The notes beneath the pieces are model-generated. The model searched no databases. It saw only the letters and a program-made list of their open reading frames with translations, and had not been told where the DNA came from. Shown here piece by piece: positions 44,936 through 52,567 of a stretch of DNA of 64,000 bases; position 1 is the stretch's first letter; every line of letters begins with the position of its first letter. The stretch is taken from NCBI GenBank assembly GCA_040755395.1, contig JBFMAX010000005.1:62001-126000 (forward strand). The letters are read 5' to 3'. Position numbers and translations under genes: made by a program. Source of the stretch: Nitrospirota bacterium (GTDB lineage Bacteria; Nitrospirota; Nitrospiria; Nitrospirales; Nitrospiraceae).

Positions 44936-46180
44936 TTATTCGGTGCTCTTAGCTTCCCGACTCTTGCGAACCAGTTCTACGAGTCTCTTCTCTGGAGTAA
45001 GAGAAACCGGTTCCTCCTGCCAAGGTAGCAGTTGTGTCGCGAGCTTCACAGCTTCTGCGAAGAGAGCATCGGCTTCGGCTGACTTGAGTGAGAAAGGTTC
45101 GACTGTGCCGTCGTTCGCAATAAGTTCGAATGGCGAGTCGCCTTCGGGAATCAGTAGGCATCGAGACCGGAGATCATAGCCTTGCTCACGTAGATGCGCG
45201 ATCGCTGTCAATGCCAGCGCGGCGAGCACCGTACGTGCAACGGCGTTGCCTTCTTCCGTTTCTTTTCCATTCAGTGGGAAGCGGAGCCGGCGGAGCGCAG
45301 GGAAAGAAAGGACAGTCGTCTGAATCGCATGATCAATTGTGACCCCTCCTGGCAAGACATCACCGTCCCTGATTTCTTTGTACATCGTTCGCAGAGGACC
45401 TTTGTTCTGTTTCTGGTCATACCGCGAAAAATCCGGTGGGATATTCCCGTGAACGAAATCGGACGGTTTGGCCTTCTTTGAGTCTCCCCTCTCGGTCTTT
45501 TTGGCCCTTGCAGAGTCAAGAGTCCAATCCCCATCGTCAGTCTCAAACACCTCGGCGGCTTTTGTGATCCCTAATGGATCAATCCTGGAACTGGTGCGAA
45601 CGCCTTCTTCAGCCCGAATCCCGATAATCTCGGAAGTGACCGCGCGTTGGAATTTGTTGCCAAGGCCGCCCTTCGATCCGGTGGAATCCCACACCCCGAA
45701 GATCAGTGCATGTGGGCAGTGCTGAAACAACGCCGTTGCGTTGCGGATATTGGCTTGAACGAACGCTTGCCCGATATCCGAGTCCCGAAACTTCTTCCCA
45801 TTCAGCATGCTGTCTCGAAAGATCGCGTCTGCGATCCGGTGCGGCGCATCAAGGGTTGTAATGACGCCGATGTCCGGAAACTCTTTGCTGAAATCTACCC
45901 GCAGCATCGGCAGCTTGAGTTTTTTCGCGCGACACGCTTCGAGCAGCGCTTGCTCCATGCGATTGGCCTGAGACTGCACAGAATCGAGGAGCACCGTCTC
46001 GACCACTTCCCCATTGGCAAGTCGCCGTCTTTCCCACGCATACACACCGCCAGAATGGGTTGGTGGAAACACCTTGCTTCCCGGGCCACCAGCCGGCTGG
46101 AGCCGGACGATCAGCCGTATCGCAGCGTGGTTGCCAGCAATAGCCTCCTGAAGCTTGCTCAAAGTCAATGAATTAGCCAT
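44936..46180 (-). CDS. csb1: Csb1 (GSU0053 family, Cas7 type)
   Basis: 414 aa. Features of the Csb1/Cas7 backbone subunit: GSKVFPPTHSGGVYAWERRRLANGEVVETVLLDSVQSQANRMEQALL near the start, LDAPHRIADAIFRDS, and HCPHALIFGVWDSTGSKGGLGNKFQRAVTSEIIG. Cas7 subunits polymerise along the spacer part of crRNA. A GGGAGG ribosome site precedes the ATG; a truncated Cas3-like fragment ends 30 bp upstream. First gene of the effector operon. Confidence 0.93.
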   Translation of the reverse strand: MANSLTLSKLQEAIAGNHAAIRLIVRLQPAGGPGSKVFPPTHSGGVYAWERRRLANGEVVETVLLDSVQSQANRMEQALLEACRAKKLKLPMLRVDFSKEFPDIGVITTLDAPHRIADAIFRDSMLNGKKFRDSDIGQAFVQANIRNATALFQHCPHALIFGVWDSTGSKGGLGNKFQRAVTSEIIGIRAEEGVRTSSRIDPLGITKAAEVFETDDGDWTLDSARAKKTERGDSKKAKPSDFVHGNIPPDFSRYDQKQNKGPLRTMYKEIRDGDVLPGGVTIDHAIQTTVLSFPALRRLRFPLNGKETEEGNAVARTVLAALALTAIAHLREQGYDLRSRCLLIPEGDSPFELIANDGTVEPFSLKSAEADALFAEAVKLATQLLPWQEEPVSLTPEKRLVELVRKSREAKSTE

Positions 46181-46210
46181 GTGCGCCTCCCTCGTCTTTA
46201 CGAAAGCTGT

Positions 46211-46402
46211 TCAATGTCCCCGCCGCCATAACCAGCCCAAAACTGCCATCGCCGTTTTGCCCAAGCCCGTCGGCACGTCCACTAATTCGGGCAAGGCCGC
46301 ATCGCAGGCGAAGCGGATTTGAAATGGATACGGCTCATGTCCCGTGGCCTGCTTGAACCAGCGAGAGAACTGTTCCCCGTTGCCGACCTTCATAGTCTTC
46401 AT
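46211..46402 (-). pseudogene. Cas3-like helicase 5' fragment, copy A
   Basis: 63 codons from MKTMKVGNGEQFSRWFKQ through ATGHEPYPFQIRFACDAALP and ELVDVPTGLGKTAMAVLGWL to WRRGH and a stop. It has the Q-motif and Walker A of a superfamily-2 Cas3-type helicase but nothing beyond. Best preserved of five copies, and the only one without a REP insertion. It breaks off after GWLWRR, exactly where the other copies do. Not derived from the intact cas3 next door, whose equivalent reads DLPTSAGKTAAMDIALFHLA. Confidence 0.75.
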
Positions 46403-46421
46403 ATAGTCCCCGTCTGCTGAA

Positions 46422-46865
46422 TTACCGCCCCTCGATCCGCCAGCCATTGCCGTAGGGATTGTTGGGCGAATCGAACCGGAATGGACTGCCCGCCCCGTAA
46501 GGGTTGTTGATCGAGTCAGGCGAGAACGGCGAGCCGTATCTGCCGAGTGGGTTAGAGGTCGAGTCCGGATCGTAGGGGTTGGCGCTGAGCTTGCCGCGGT
46601 AGTTGCCCTCCTGGTCATAGAGCCGGGGCGCCTGAGTGGCGTATGGATTGGTGGCGGACTGATTACTGAACGGGCTCCCGTAGAGACTGAACGGGTTGTT
46701 GACGCCATTGGGCGCGAAGGGGGACCCTGCCCCGAAAAGGTTAGCGATCGATTCGGGGCGGAAGGGATTGGCGCTCAACTCACCAATGTCAACAGGCTGC
46801 GCTGCGATCGATGCCATGTTTACCAGCACGAGCGCGCATCCAAACATCATCATCCTCGAATGCAT
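46422..46865 (-). CDS. Secreted Asn-Pro repeat protein (long form)
   Basis: 147 aa from MHSRMMMFGCALVLVNMASIAAQ, a signal peptide, with AGGAGG upstream. The mature part is short repeats of the type S-x-F-S-x-x-S-x-x-N-P-Y-G-x-G (YGSPFSPDSINNPYGAGSPF; SANPYDPDSTSNPLGRYGSP). Each repeat joins an S-P-F/Y-x-x-D-S and an N-P-Y/F unit. A family of such secreted proteins exists in bacteria without known function. A relative lies at 52205-52567, the other end of the cassette region. Confidence 0.75.
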   Translation of the reverse strand: MHSRMMMFGCALVLVNMASIAAQPVDIGELSANPFRPESIANLFGAGSPFAPNGVNNPFSLYGSPFSNQSATNPYATQAPRLYDQEGNYRGKLSANPYDPDSTSNPLGRYGSPFSPDSINNPYGAGSPFRFDSPNNPYGNGWRIEGR

Positions 46866-46900
46866 GGCCGACCTCCTCTTCGTTGCGATGTGCCGGTAGG

Positions 46901-47131
46901 TCATTTGCACTTCCCCTGGCCTTCAGAACACCAATGGTTTTCGGGTGTTTCCTCATGGTCGATGGCCGGCGCCGTCCCCAACTGCCGGGACAGGTCTCCC
47001 ATCTCCTCGATCGCCTGAAGGATGACTTCCAACGGCAATTGCGCCCAGCGCCGGAGTTGTTCGCGGCGCGCGCCTTCGAAGCTCGTCAACCGCCAGTTGA
47101 TGGGCGGTGTTTGTGAGTCATGGTCCGGCAT
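46901..47131 (-). CDS. Small antitoxin-like protein
   Basis: 76 aa: PPINWRLTSFEGARREQLRRWAQLPLEVILQAIEEMGDLSRQL. The pattern W-x-L-T-x-x-E-G-x-R-R-x-Q-L-R is seen in small helical proteins near toxins and restriction systems; a specific family cannot be named. No partner toxin is adjacent. It forms the first cassette together with the Asn-Pro repeat protein. Confidence 0.5.
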   Translation of the reverse strand: MPDHDSQTPPINWRLTSFEGARREQLRRWAQLPLEVILQAIEEMGDLSRQLGTAPAIDHEETPENHWCSEGQGKCK

Positions 47132-47489
47132 TGTCTTCCAACCTCATGCGTAGGTGTGAGATGTCGGGGCGATCCCGTTTCCGTCGCCACAGCCACCCCG
47201 GCATCGCTATCGCGATCTTCCCCAAGCCCGTCGGCACGTCCACCAAAAGGCCCGCACTATTCGAATCCCCCTCACCCATCCCCTCTCCCGCCGGGGGCGA
47301 GGGATTCCAAGGAGCCCCCTCACCCACCCCCTCTCCCGCACGGGGAGGGGGATGTAAGAGAAGTCTAGGCTCGCAGGCGACGCGGACCTGGAATGGATAC
47401 GGCTCATAGCCTGTGGCCTGGTGGAACCAGCGGATGAATGCCCCACTGGGACAGATGAAGTCAACTCCTGATTGACTCCTGTTGTACAC
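47118..47489 (-). pseudogene. Cas3-like helicase 5' fragment, copy B, with REP insertion
   Basis: AFIRWFHQATGYEPYPFQVR and VACEPRLL are followed by a low-complexity insert (PPPRAGEGVGEGAPW...), then LVDVPTGLGKIAIAMPGWLW and RR. The insert is a REP-like CCCTCACCC/GGGAGAGGG repeat at 47264-47355. Past WRR the frame is unrelated. The nucleotide sequence over the Walker region is nearly identical to copy D. Confidence 0.75.
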
Positions 47490-47527
47490 CGTTGTACATT
47501 TCCGGTCACATTTTGCCGGAGGCCAGC

Positions 47528-47794
47528 ATGAAGCTCTCGATCAGCGAAGCGCGAAAGCGGCTGCCGGCGCTGGTTCGTCGGGTGCAGCGAGACGCCGGCG
47601 CAAGCGTCCAGATTACTGTGCATGACGAAGTCGTCGCGGAATTGCGTGCGGTCCAGCCGGAACCGGACCCCGGCGCCGCCGCCAAAAAGCTGCTGCAGTT
47701 AATGACGCGGTTGCCTAAACGCCGTGGCCGCAAGACCGACGTGTCGTTGCACGTCAAAGAGCACCTGTACGGACGCAAACGGGTGACCGGCTGA
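47528..47794 (+). CDS. vapB: Type II antitoxin (VapB/Phd-like)
   Basis: 88 aa from MKLSISEARKRLPALVRRVQ after GGAGG. The N-terminal part matches the Phd/YefM-type DNA-binding fold; VHDEVVAELRAVQPEPD follows, and the C-terminal segment would wrap the toxin. Its stop overlaps the toxin start (TGATG). Together with the PIN gene it fills the gap between fragments B and C. Confidence 0.8.
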   Translation: MKLSISEARKRLPALVRRVQRDAGASVQITVHDEVVAELRAVQPEPDPGAAAKKLLQLMTRLPKRRGRKTDVSLHVKEHLYGRKRVTG

Positions 47795-48210
47795 TGGCGC
47801 TGCCGCCGGAAGCGTTCTGCGACACTTCTTTCTTTTACGCTTGCCTCGACCCTAAGGATGTGAACCATTTCCGCGCACAGGCGCTGGTCGCTGAAGCCGC
47901 CTCGTCCGGGACGGTGTTTTGCTCCACCTGGGACATCGTCAGCGAAACCATCACCTTGCTTCGCTACCGTCGCGACTTTCGGGCTGCACTGGTGTTTCTC
48001 GATGAGGTCAAGCCGGGGCTGCGGATCATTCGTTACGGCGACCGCGCCAGGGTGGAAGCCGAGGCCATCTTCAGACAATATGGGCGGGATCATCGGTTGT
48101 CCTTCTGTGATGCGATCTCGTTCGTTGTGGTCACAACGCTCCTGGATGACGTACCCTGTCTGGCCTTCGACGAAGACTTTCGCGGGCTCGGTCTGACAGT
48201 GCTGACCTAA
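47794..48210 (+). CDS. vapC: PIN-domain toxin VapC
   Basis: 138 aa. Four acidic PIN residues are present: FCDTSFFYACLD, DIVSETITLLR, SFCDAISFVV, AFDEDFRGLGL. VapC toxins are Mg-dependent RNases that cut tRNA or rRNA. The active site looks intact. Translationally coupled to the antitoxin. Confidence 0.88.
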   Translation: MALPPEAFCDTSFFYACLDPKDVNHFRAQALVAEAASSGTVFCSTWDIVSETITLLRYRRDFRAALVFLDEVKPGLRIIRYGDRARVEAEAIFRQYGRDHRLSFCDAISFVVVTTLLDDVPCLAFDEDFRGLGLTVLT

Positions 48211-48212
48211 CC

Positions 48213-48456
48213 CGCCGCCGCCACCCCAGCCCCTCCTTACAAAGGCGGGGAGCTTTGCTGGCCCACTCACCCTTGCCCTCTCCCGCAAGGGCAGAGGGAT
48301 TCAGAGGGCCCCCTCACCCCCACCCTCTCCCCTGAGGGGCGAGGGGCATGATAGGAGAGTCGGATCGCAGGCGAAGCGGATTTTGAACGGATAGGGCGCG
48401 TGGCCCGTGGCCCGCTGGAACCAGCTTGCGAACTGTTTGCTCGTGCCGTCGTTCAT
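48213..48456 (-). pseudogene. Cas3-like helicase 5' fragment, copy C, with REP insertion
   Basis: From ATG 48454-48456: MNDGTSKQFASWFQRATGHA then PYPFKIRFACDPTLLS, then a REP-like insert (CPSPLRGEGGGEGAL, stop). Beyond the insert only a collapsed LGWRRRR remains of GWLWRR. The Walker motif is deleted. A 30-bp word (AAAGGCGGGGAGCTT at 48240) is shared with copy E. Confidence 0.65.
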
Positions 48457-48600
48457 AGTTTCCGCTCAGTTTGAGTGCCTCCGCCTACTTGGTCCCTCAC
48501 ACTACCCGCTTCTCCGCGCAGAAATTGACATGCACGACGACCGCTCGATAAGTCAGGGAAAGCACTCGATGATCGCGCCCGTTCCAACCTGGCTTCCCCC

Positions 48601-48813
48601 TTACAGCGGCACAACTTTGCCTGGTTCGGCCGGCGCGGTGATTTTGGTGAGCCGCGCCAAAAACTGGCTGGCATCCAGCACATCCAGCTACACAGGGCGA
48701 TCATCCGGTGAGAAATGAACGATTACGCCATCCGTCTCTTCCGCGTGGTCGATCGTCCCCTCGGACAGATGGATGGTCAGCACATCGTTCTCGCGGTTAT
48801 ACTGCACCTTCAT
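48601..48813 (-). pseudogene. DUF2283 family gene with internal stop
   Basis: MKVQYNRENDVLTIHLSEGT / IDHAEETDGVIVHFSPDDRP / V, stop (TAG 48688-48690), then in the same frame LDVLDASQFLARLTKITAPA. The family sequence normally continues through ...RPVLLEVLDAS, so the TAG is a nonsense change. DUF2283 proteins are often encoded beside DUF4258 toxin-like proteins, as here. Confidence 0.7.
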
Positions 48814-49067
48814 AGGGTGCTCTCCGCACAGGATAGAATGTGACAATGACGAACTCAGTCTCAGTTTCCACAAACACACAGAAGATGATTCAGGCTGAGC
48901 GTCCCTTGAGCAATCCGCCTCCCCTTGTACCCTTCGGCAACGGTGGCAGGATGGCGGAGCGTCTCCAGCACCTGTTCTCGGGTCACCGCACAGCCGTGCG
49001 CCTGCAGAATAGCAAACTTCTCCTCGGCATGGCTTGTGAAGCGGATCGACTTCATCCTACCGACCAT
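48797..49067 (-). pseudogene. DUF4258 family (RelE-like) gene with frameshift
   Basis: MKSIRFTSHAEEKFAILQAH and REQVLETLRHPATVAEGYKG / RRIAQGTLSLNHLL match DUF4258; the frame then ends at CVCGN. Shifting by one nucleotide restores the expected end VFVETETEFVIVTFYPVRRA up to a stop at 48797-48799. One base was lost or gained near 48875. With the DUF2283 gene it forms a dead toxin-antitoxin-like pair. Confidence 0.7.
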
Positions 49068-49142
49068 CCTTGGCTAGCTGCCGACATCCCCGCCACGGCA
49101 TACGGCGTACATGGTACTGCGGCTGAGATTCTTCGCCGGGCT

Positions 49143-49440
49143 CGCCGCCACAGCCACCCCGGCATCGCTATCGCGATCCTCCCCAGCCTCGTCAGCAGGT
49201 CCACAACTAACCTTTCACCTGCCCCCTCTTCCTCACAGGACGAGGGTAAAAAGTTGAAGGGGGCTCCGTTGGCCCCCTCGCCCCCGCCCTCTCCCGCCAG
49301 GGGAGAGGGATTTATGTAACCGGATACAGGCACCACGTCGTGGAGCCAGTCCCCGCAGGCGAAGCGGATCTGAAACGGATAGGGTTCATGGCCGGTGGCG
49401 CGCGTGAACTACTCTTGGAACTCCCACCTCGGACTCATCC
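49143..49440 (-). pseudogene. Cas3-like helicase 5' fragment, copy D, with stop and REP insertion
   Basis: EFQE-stop-FTRATGHEPYP / FQIRFACGDWLHD, a REP-like insert (NPSPLAGEGGGEGAN...), then LVVDLLTRLGRIAIAMPGWL / WRR. The WF of the motif became a stop, and the Walker A P-T-G reads L-T-R. Same 3' break point as the other copies. Confidence 0.7.
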
Positions 49441-49689
49441 AAGAGTCTCCAATGCAGACAAGACCGCTCGGCGCCGGTCTGGACTCAATTCTTGCCCATA
49501 GAAGCGCAAAAATAATTCCCGGCGCAGTTCAGCAGGCGTCGCCTGGGGGTGCCTCGCCAGCACCGACGCCCGCACCAGCAGTTGGGCAAACTGGTGCATC
49601 GAACAGCCCATCTTGAGTCGTTCTTCGCCTGAGCGGGCCAGCAGCATCTCTCGAAATCGTCGCTCGATCTCCGGTGACGTGTCTTTCAT
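49435..49689 (-). CDS. Small partner protein of a nucleotidyltransferase
   Basis: 84 aa from MKDTSPEIERRFREMLLARS; GEERLKMGCSMHQFAQLLVR and ELRRELFLRFYGQELS. Its ATG overlaps the stop of the nucleotidyltransferase gene (ATGA). Small helical proteins with S-G-E-E-R-L-x-M-G-x-S-M are commonly found beside such nucleotidyltransferases; the pair is likely a toxin-antitoxin or defence unit, but function is not proven. Confidence 0.65.
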   Translation of the reverse strand: MKDTSPEIERRFREMLLARSGEERLKMGCSMHQFAQLLVRASVLARHPQATPAELRRELFLRFYGQELSPDRRRAVLSALETLG

Positions 49690-50231
49690 GAACAGACCTC
49701 GCGATACAGCGCTCCCACGCTCAACCGGTCGGCCCATCGCGCCAGATAGTCTTTGTCGAGATCCGGAACGCTCGCCAGGAGGTTGCGCACATCGCCAAGC
49801 TGCACCTCAGACCGGCTGTCTTTGGCCCACTCCAGCTTGGAGAGGACCAGGTCCTCGGGCGCCACGATGAACAACTCTTGGCCTTCCAGCGACACCCGCC
49901 TTTTGCGAGCGAACTCCGTACGCCGGTACTCGGTGTCCTTTCGCACAATCAGGTCTACTTTGACCACAGAGGCCATGTGGATCATGTTGAACATCCCCCT
50001 GGCCTCAACGGCGCTTTGCACCGATTCGCGGTCAACGTAGAACTCGTCCTGAAACAGGGCCACGACGTGATCTGCCACACGCTCGTCTATCTCGACCACC
50101 AGGTCAATGTCCCGGGTCATCCGGGGTACGGCATAGAAGTTGACGGCCATCGAGCCCGTCACCATATAGGGGATGCCCGCATCGGCCAACCGCCGCGTGA
50201 CCAACTTCAACACCTCCAGTTCTTCGCTCAT
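49686..50231 (-). CDS. Nucleotidyltransferase (AbiEii/DUF6036-like)
   Basis: 181 aa from MSEELEVLKLVTRRLADAG. The nucleotidyltransferase core is clear: YMVTGSMAVNFYAVPRMTRDIDLVVEID with G-S and D-I-D; later VDLIVRKD and APEDLVLSKLEWAKDSRS. The upstream-extended start is not supported. Such proteins act as toxins or in phage abortive infection in characterised cases. Forms one cassette between fragments D and E. Confidence 0.78.
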   Translation of the reverse strand: MSEELEVLKLVTRRLADAGIPYMVTGSMAVNFYAVPRMTRDIDLVVEIDERVADHVVALFQDEFYVDRESVQSAVEARGMFNMIHMASVVKVDLIVRKDTEYRRTEFARKRRVSLEGQELFIVAPEDLVLSKLEWAKDSRSEVQLGDVRNLLASVPDLDKDYLARWADRLSVGALYREVCS

Positions 50232-50276
50232 GGGCGCCGACCAGTCCTCATATGCCTTTGCGTAGACGTGCCCTCT

Positions 50277-50402
50277 CGCCGCCACAGCCACCCCGGCCCC
50301 GCCATGGCGGTTTTGCCGAGGCCCTTGGCACGTCCCCCCTCACCCCCACCCTCTCCATCACCCGTTGCAGCCGGCGGAGCAACGGGTACCCGGGGAGAGG
50401 GA
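50277..50402 (-). pseudogene. Cas3-like helicase fragment, copy E (3' half only)
   Basis: Only AKGLGKTAMAGPGWLWRR remains, preceded directly by a REP-like repeat (50331-50402) where the WFxxATGHEPYP half should be. Nucleotides match copies A, B and D (GCCGCCACAGCCACCCCGG on the plus strand). Same 3' end at WLWRR. Confidence 0.65.
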
Positions 50403-50528
50403 TTATTGGTTTGCCCCTGCCTGACCAAGGCGGGGAGCTTCGCTCTCCCACCCGTCCCTTTCGACTGCGCTCATGGCAAACCCCACCCCCTCCTAAGTTC
50501 CGACTCCACCCGATTTCCGGCAAGGCAA

Positions 50529-50566
50529 TTGACATCTGCATGCCCTATGCATACGATGCATGCATA
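50529..50566 (+). promoter_or_regulatory. Promoter and operator of the second vapBC pair
   Basis: TTGACA (50529-50534), 17 bp, TACGAT (50552-50557). An inverted repeat TATGCAT-N7-ATGCATA (50546-50566) covers the -10, as expected for autorepression by a VapBC complex. Confidence 0.55.
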
Positions 50567-50577
50567 TCACGAAGGGG

Positions 50578-50823
50578 ATGCTCTTGCGGACGACCCTGGA
50601 TCTCAACGAGAAACTCATTCGTGAACTGATGGAGGCGACATCCGCCAAGACCAAGACCGAGGCGATCCATCGGGCGGCAGCGGAATTGATCCGCAGGAAG
50701 AAGCTGGATCAGCTCAAGGCCTTGAGCGGCAAGATCCGTCTCGACCTGGATTGGAAACAACTGGAACAGGCCGAGATCCGCCATCAAGCCTCCTTGAAAC
50801 GCCGCCGGCATGGTCATCGCTGA
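50578..50823 (+). CDS. vapB: VapB-type antitoxin
   Basis: 81 aa: LRTTLDLNEKLIRELMEATSAKTKTEAIHRAAAELIRRKK is a ribbon-helix-helix antitoxin of the VapB type. The true start may be the ATG 50578 or the TTG at 50584, which has GAAGGGG 6 nt upstream; an earlier ATG (50560) lies in the operator. The C-terminal region would neutralise VapC. Overlaps the toxin gene by 14 nt. Confidence 0.85.
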   Translation: MLLRTTLDLNEKLIRELMEATSAKTKTEAIHRAAAELIRRKKLDQLKALSGKIRLDLDWKQLEQAEIRHQASLKRRRHGHR

Positions 50824-51193
50824 TACCTCCGTCCGGATTCCCTTCTTTAATCGCCCGGATTCGCCGGAGAAAGCGGTCCTCGACTTACTCATCGACGCTG
50901 ACGAGATTGCTCTCGTCGGCGTGGTCTTGGCCGAATTGCTCCAGGGCTGCCGAACTTCGTCCGAACGCCATTCGCTCTCCGATGCCTTGCTTGCCCTGCC
51001 GTATTATGAAGTGACTCAATCCACTTGGTTGCAGGCCGGCACTCTTTCGGCGTCGCTGCTCCGCAGAGGGGTGACCTTGCCGCTCTCGGACCTGATCATC
51101 GCCGCCTTAGCCATCGAGCGGGACTGCCCTGTGCATAGTCTGGACGCCCACTTCAAAAAGATTCCAGGGCTCCATCTCTACTCTCCCGCGTAG
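50810..51193 (+). CDS. vapC: PIN-domain toxin VapC
   Basis: 127 aa, complete PIN domain: MVIADTSVRIPFF, VVLAELLQGCR, LSDLIIAALAIERD, SLDAHFKKIPGL. All four acidic residues are in place. The coupling with the RHH antitoxin, plus its promoter with operator, marks this as the best-preserved TA pair of the region. Confidence 0.9.
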   Translation: MVIADTSVRIPFFNRPDSPEKAVLDLLIDADEIALVGVVLAELLQGCRTSSERHSLSDALLALPYYEVTQSTWLQAGTLSASLLRRGVTLPLSDLIIAALAIERDCPVHSLDAHFKKIPGLHLYSPA

Positions 51194-51296
51194 ATGCCGG
51201 CACAGACACCGGCCTTCGCGACGCCACGACCGGAGCCAGTCTAGGCCGGCGTCGGCCGGCTTTGCCTTTCCGTCCGGGTGCGGTACAATCGCCGCC

Positions 51297-51503
51297 ATGG
51301 CCTTCGACCCCGCGAATCCTCCCATCTGGCTGCGCAAGCTTCATGTGACCGCGGCGCAGATCAGCCCCTCGGACTATCCTTCCACGCCGGAGGAAGGCAT
51401 TCTCCTATGTTGCCGCCTGTCGGATGAACATCTTGCTTTAGCCAAAGCCTTTGCGGCCGCGCTCTATTCCCACACACCAGAGGCCGAGTCCGAGAAGCCA
51501 TGA
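51297..51503 (+). CDS. Small protein of unknown function
   Basis: 68 aa: MAFDPANPPIWLRKLHVTAA followed by an acidic, alanine-rich sequence. No ribosome site is obvious and no family is recognised. It precedes the nucleotidyltransferase gene by 24 bp and could be its partner. Confidence 0.45.
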   Translation: MAFDPANPPIWLRKLHVTAAQISPSDYPSTPEEGILLCCRLSDEHLALAKAFAAALYSHTPEAESEKP

Positions 51504-51527
51504 TCCTCCTCCTGCCTTGGTAACGGC

Positions 51528-52130
51528 GTGAAGACCGACGATCTCCGTGAAGAGCCAGCGTCACCCCTTCCACCCGGCCTGCAGTCTCTTTTGACCAACG
51601 TCCTGGCTGATCTCTCCACACTGTCCGTTCCGCATTGTCTCATCGGAGCTGCGGCTCTCGGAGCCTGGGGCCGGCCCAGAGCCACGCACGATCTTGATCT
51701 GCTCATCCTTGTCGATCAGGATGCCAAGGAACGGCTCATCGCTCGGCTGTCATCGTCTGGTATCACCGTCAATCAGCAGTGGCAGGCGGCCAATCCGATG
51801 GCCGAAACCAGGGTCACTCGTTTTGTCTCGCAGCGTCATCCCGACTACCCGCTCGATCTTATCCATGCCTCAGACCGACATGAACGCGAGGCGTTGACAC
51901 GGACACGGACGATCCAGCTTCATGGGCTCTCGCTCTCCGTCGTAAGCCCGGAAGACCTGATGATCCTCAAACTTAAAGCCGGCCGCCCGACAGATTTTGA
52001 CGACGTGATTAGCATCGTCCAGAACCCGCGTCTGCACCTCGATCTCAGCTACCTGTGGAACTGGGCCGACCAGTTGGGCTTGCAGGGCGAACTGCACTAC
52101 GTCCTCCGAGCGGCCGGGGCTGAAGGCTAA
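51528..52130 (+). CDS. Nucleotidyltransferase-fold protein
   Basis: 200 aa with a GTG start. HCLIGAAALGAWGRPRATHDLDLLILVD matches the nucleotidyltransferase core with D-L-D; VVSPEDLMILKLKAGRPTDFDDV is the typical second block. Distinct from the 49686 protein. Predicted to be a toxin-like or defence nucleotidyltransferase; no catalytic data. Confidence 0.78.
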   Translation: MKTDDLREEPASPLPPGLQSLLTNVLADLSTLSVPHCLIGAAALGAWGRPRATHDLDLLILVDQDAKERLIARLSSSGITVNQQWQAANPMAETRVTRFVSQRHPDYPLDLIHASDRHEREALTRTRTIQLHGLSLSVVSPEDLMILKLKAGRPTDFDDVISIVQNPRLHLDLSYLWNWADQLGLQGELHYVLRAAGAEG

Positions 52131-52204
52131 CCCACCGGTGCCGGCCGTCGCTTCCCGCCGAGCCCGTCCTTCTTTCGCCGTCCCGCACGCCGTTCTCCCG
52201 CCCC

Positions 52205-52567
52205 TCATCGCGTGCTCCGCCGACCGGCGCCTCCGTCCAACGGTGCAAAGGGCACGTTGGGGTTGAACTGATTCGCCGGATTCAGCGGATTGTCCGGATG
52301 ATAGCGGTTCATCGGATTGAAGGGGTTGTTCGGGCTGTATTTGTTGATGGGATTGGCGGGGTTGCCGGGATCGTATCGGTTCGCAGGATTGAACGGACTA
52401 TCCGGATGATAGGCGTTGGCGGGATTGAGCGGATTGTCAGGCGCATACCGGCTGGCCGGGTTGAAGATGTTGTAGTCCCGCTCGTACTTCGGATCGAATC
52501 CCATCTCGGCCCAGGCCGACGCGACGCACAACAAGAGAATCGTCACCGTCAGTGCAGCGTCTCGCAT
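52205..52567 (-). CDS. Secreted Asn-Pro repeat protein (short form)
   Basis: 120 aa with signal peptide (MRDAALTVTILLLCVASAWA). Mature part: about six copies of N-P-x-N-x-Y-x-P-D/G-N/S-P (PLNPANAYHPDSPFNPANRY; SPNNPFNPMNRYHPDNPLNP). The unit of about 11-12 residues is regular. Relative of the protein at 46422. Strikingly both lie at the borders of the cas3-fragment region. Function unknown. Confidence 0.75.
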   Translation of the reverse strand: MRDAALTVTILLLCVASAWAEMGFDPKYERDYNIFNPASRYAPDNPLNPANAYHPDSPFNPANRYDPGNPANPINKYSPNNPFNPMNRYHPDNPLNPANQFNPNVPFAPLDGGAGRRSTR

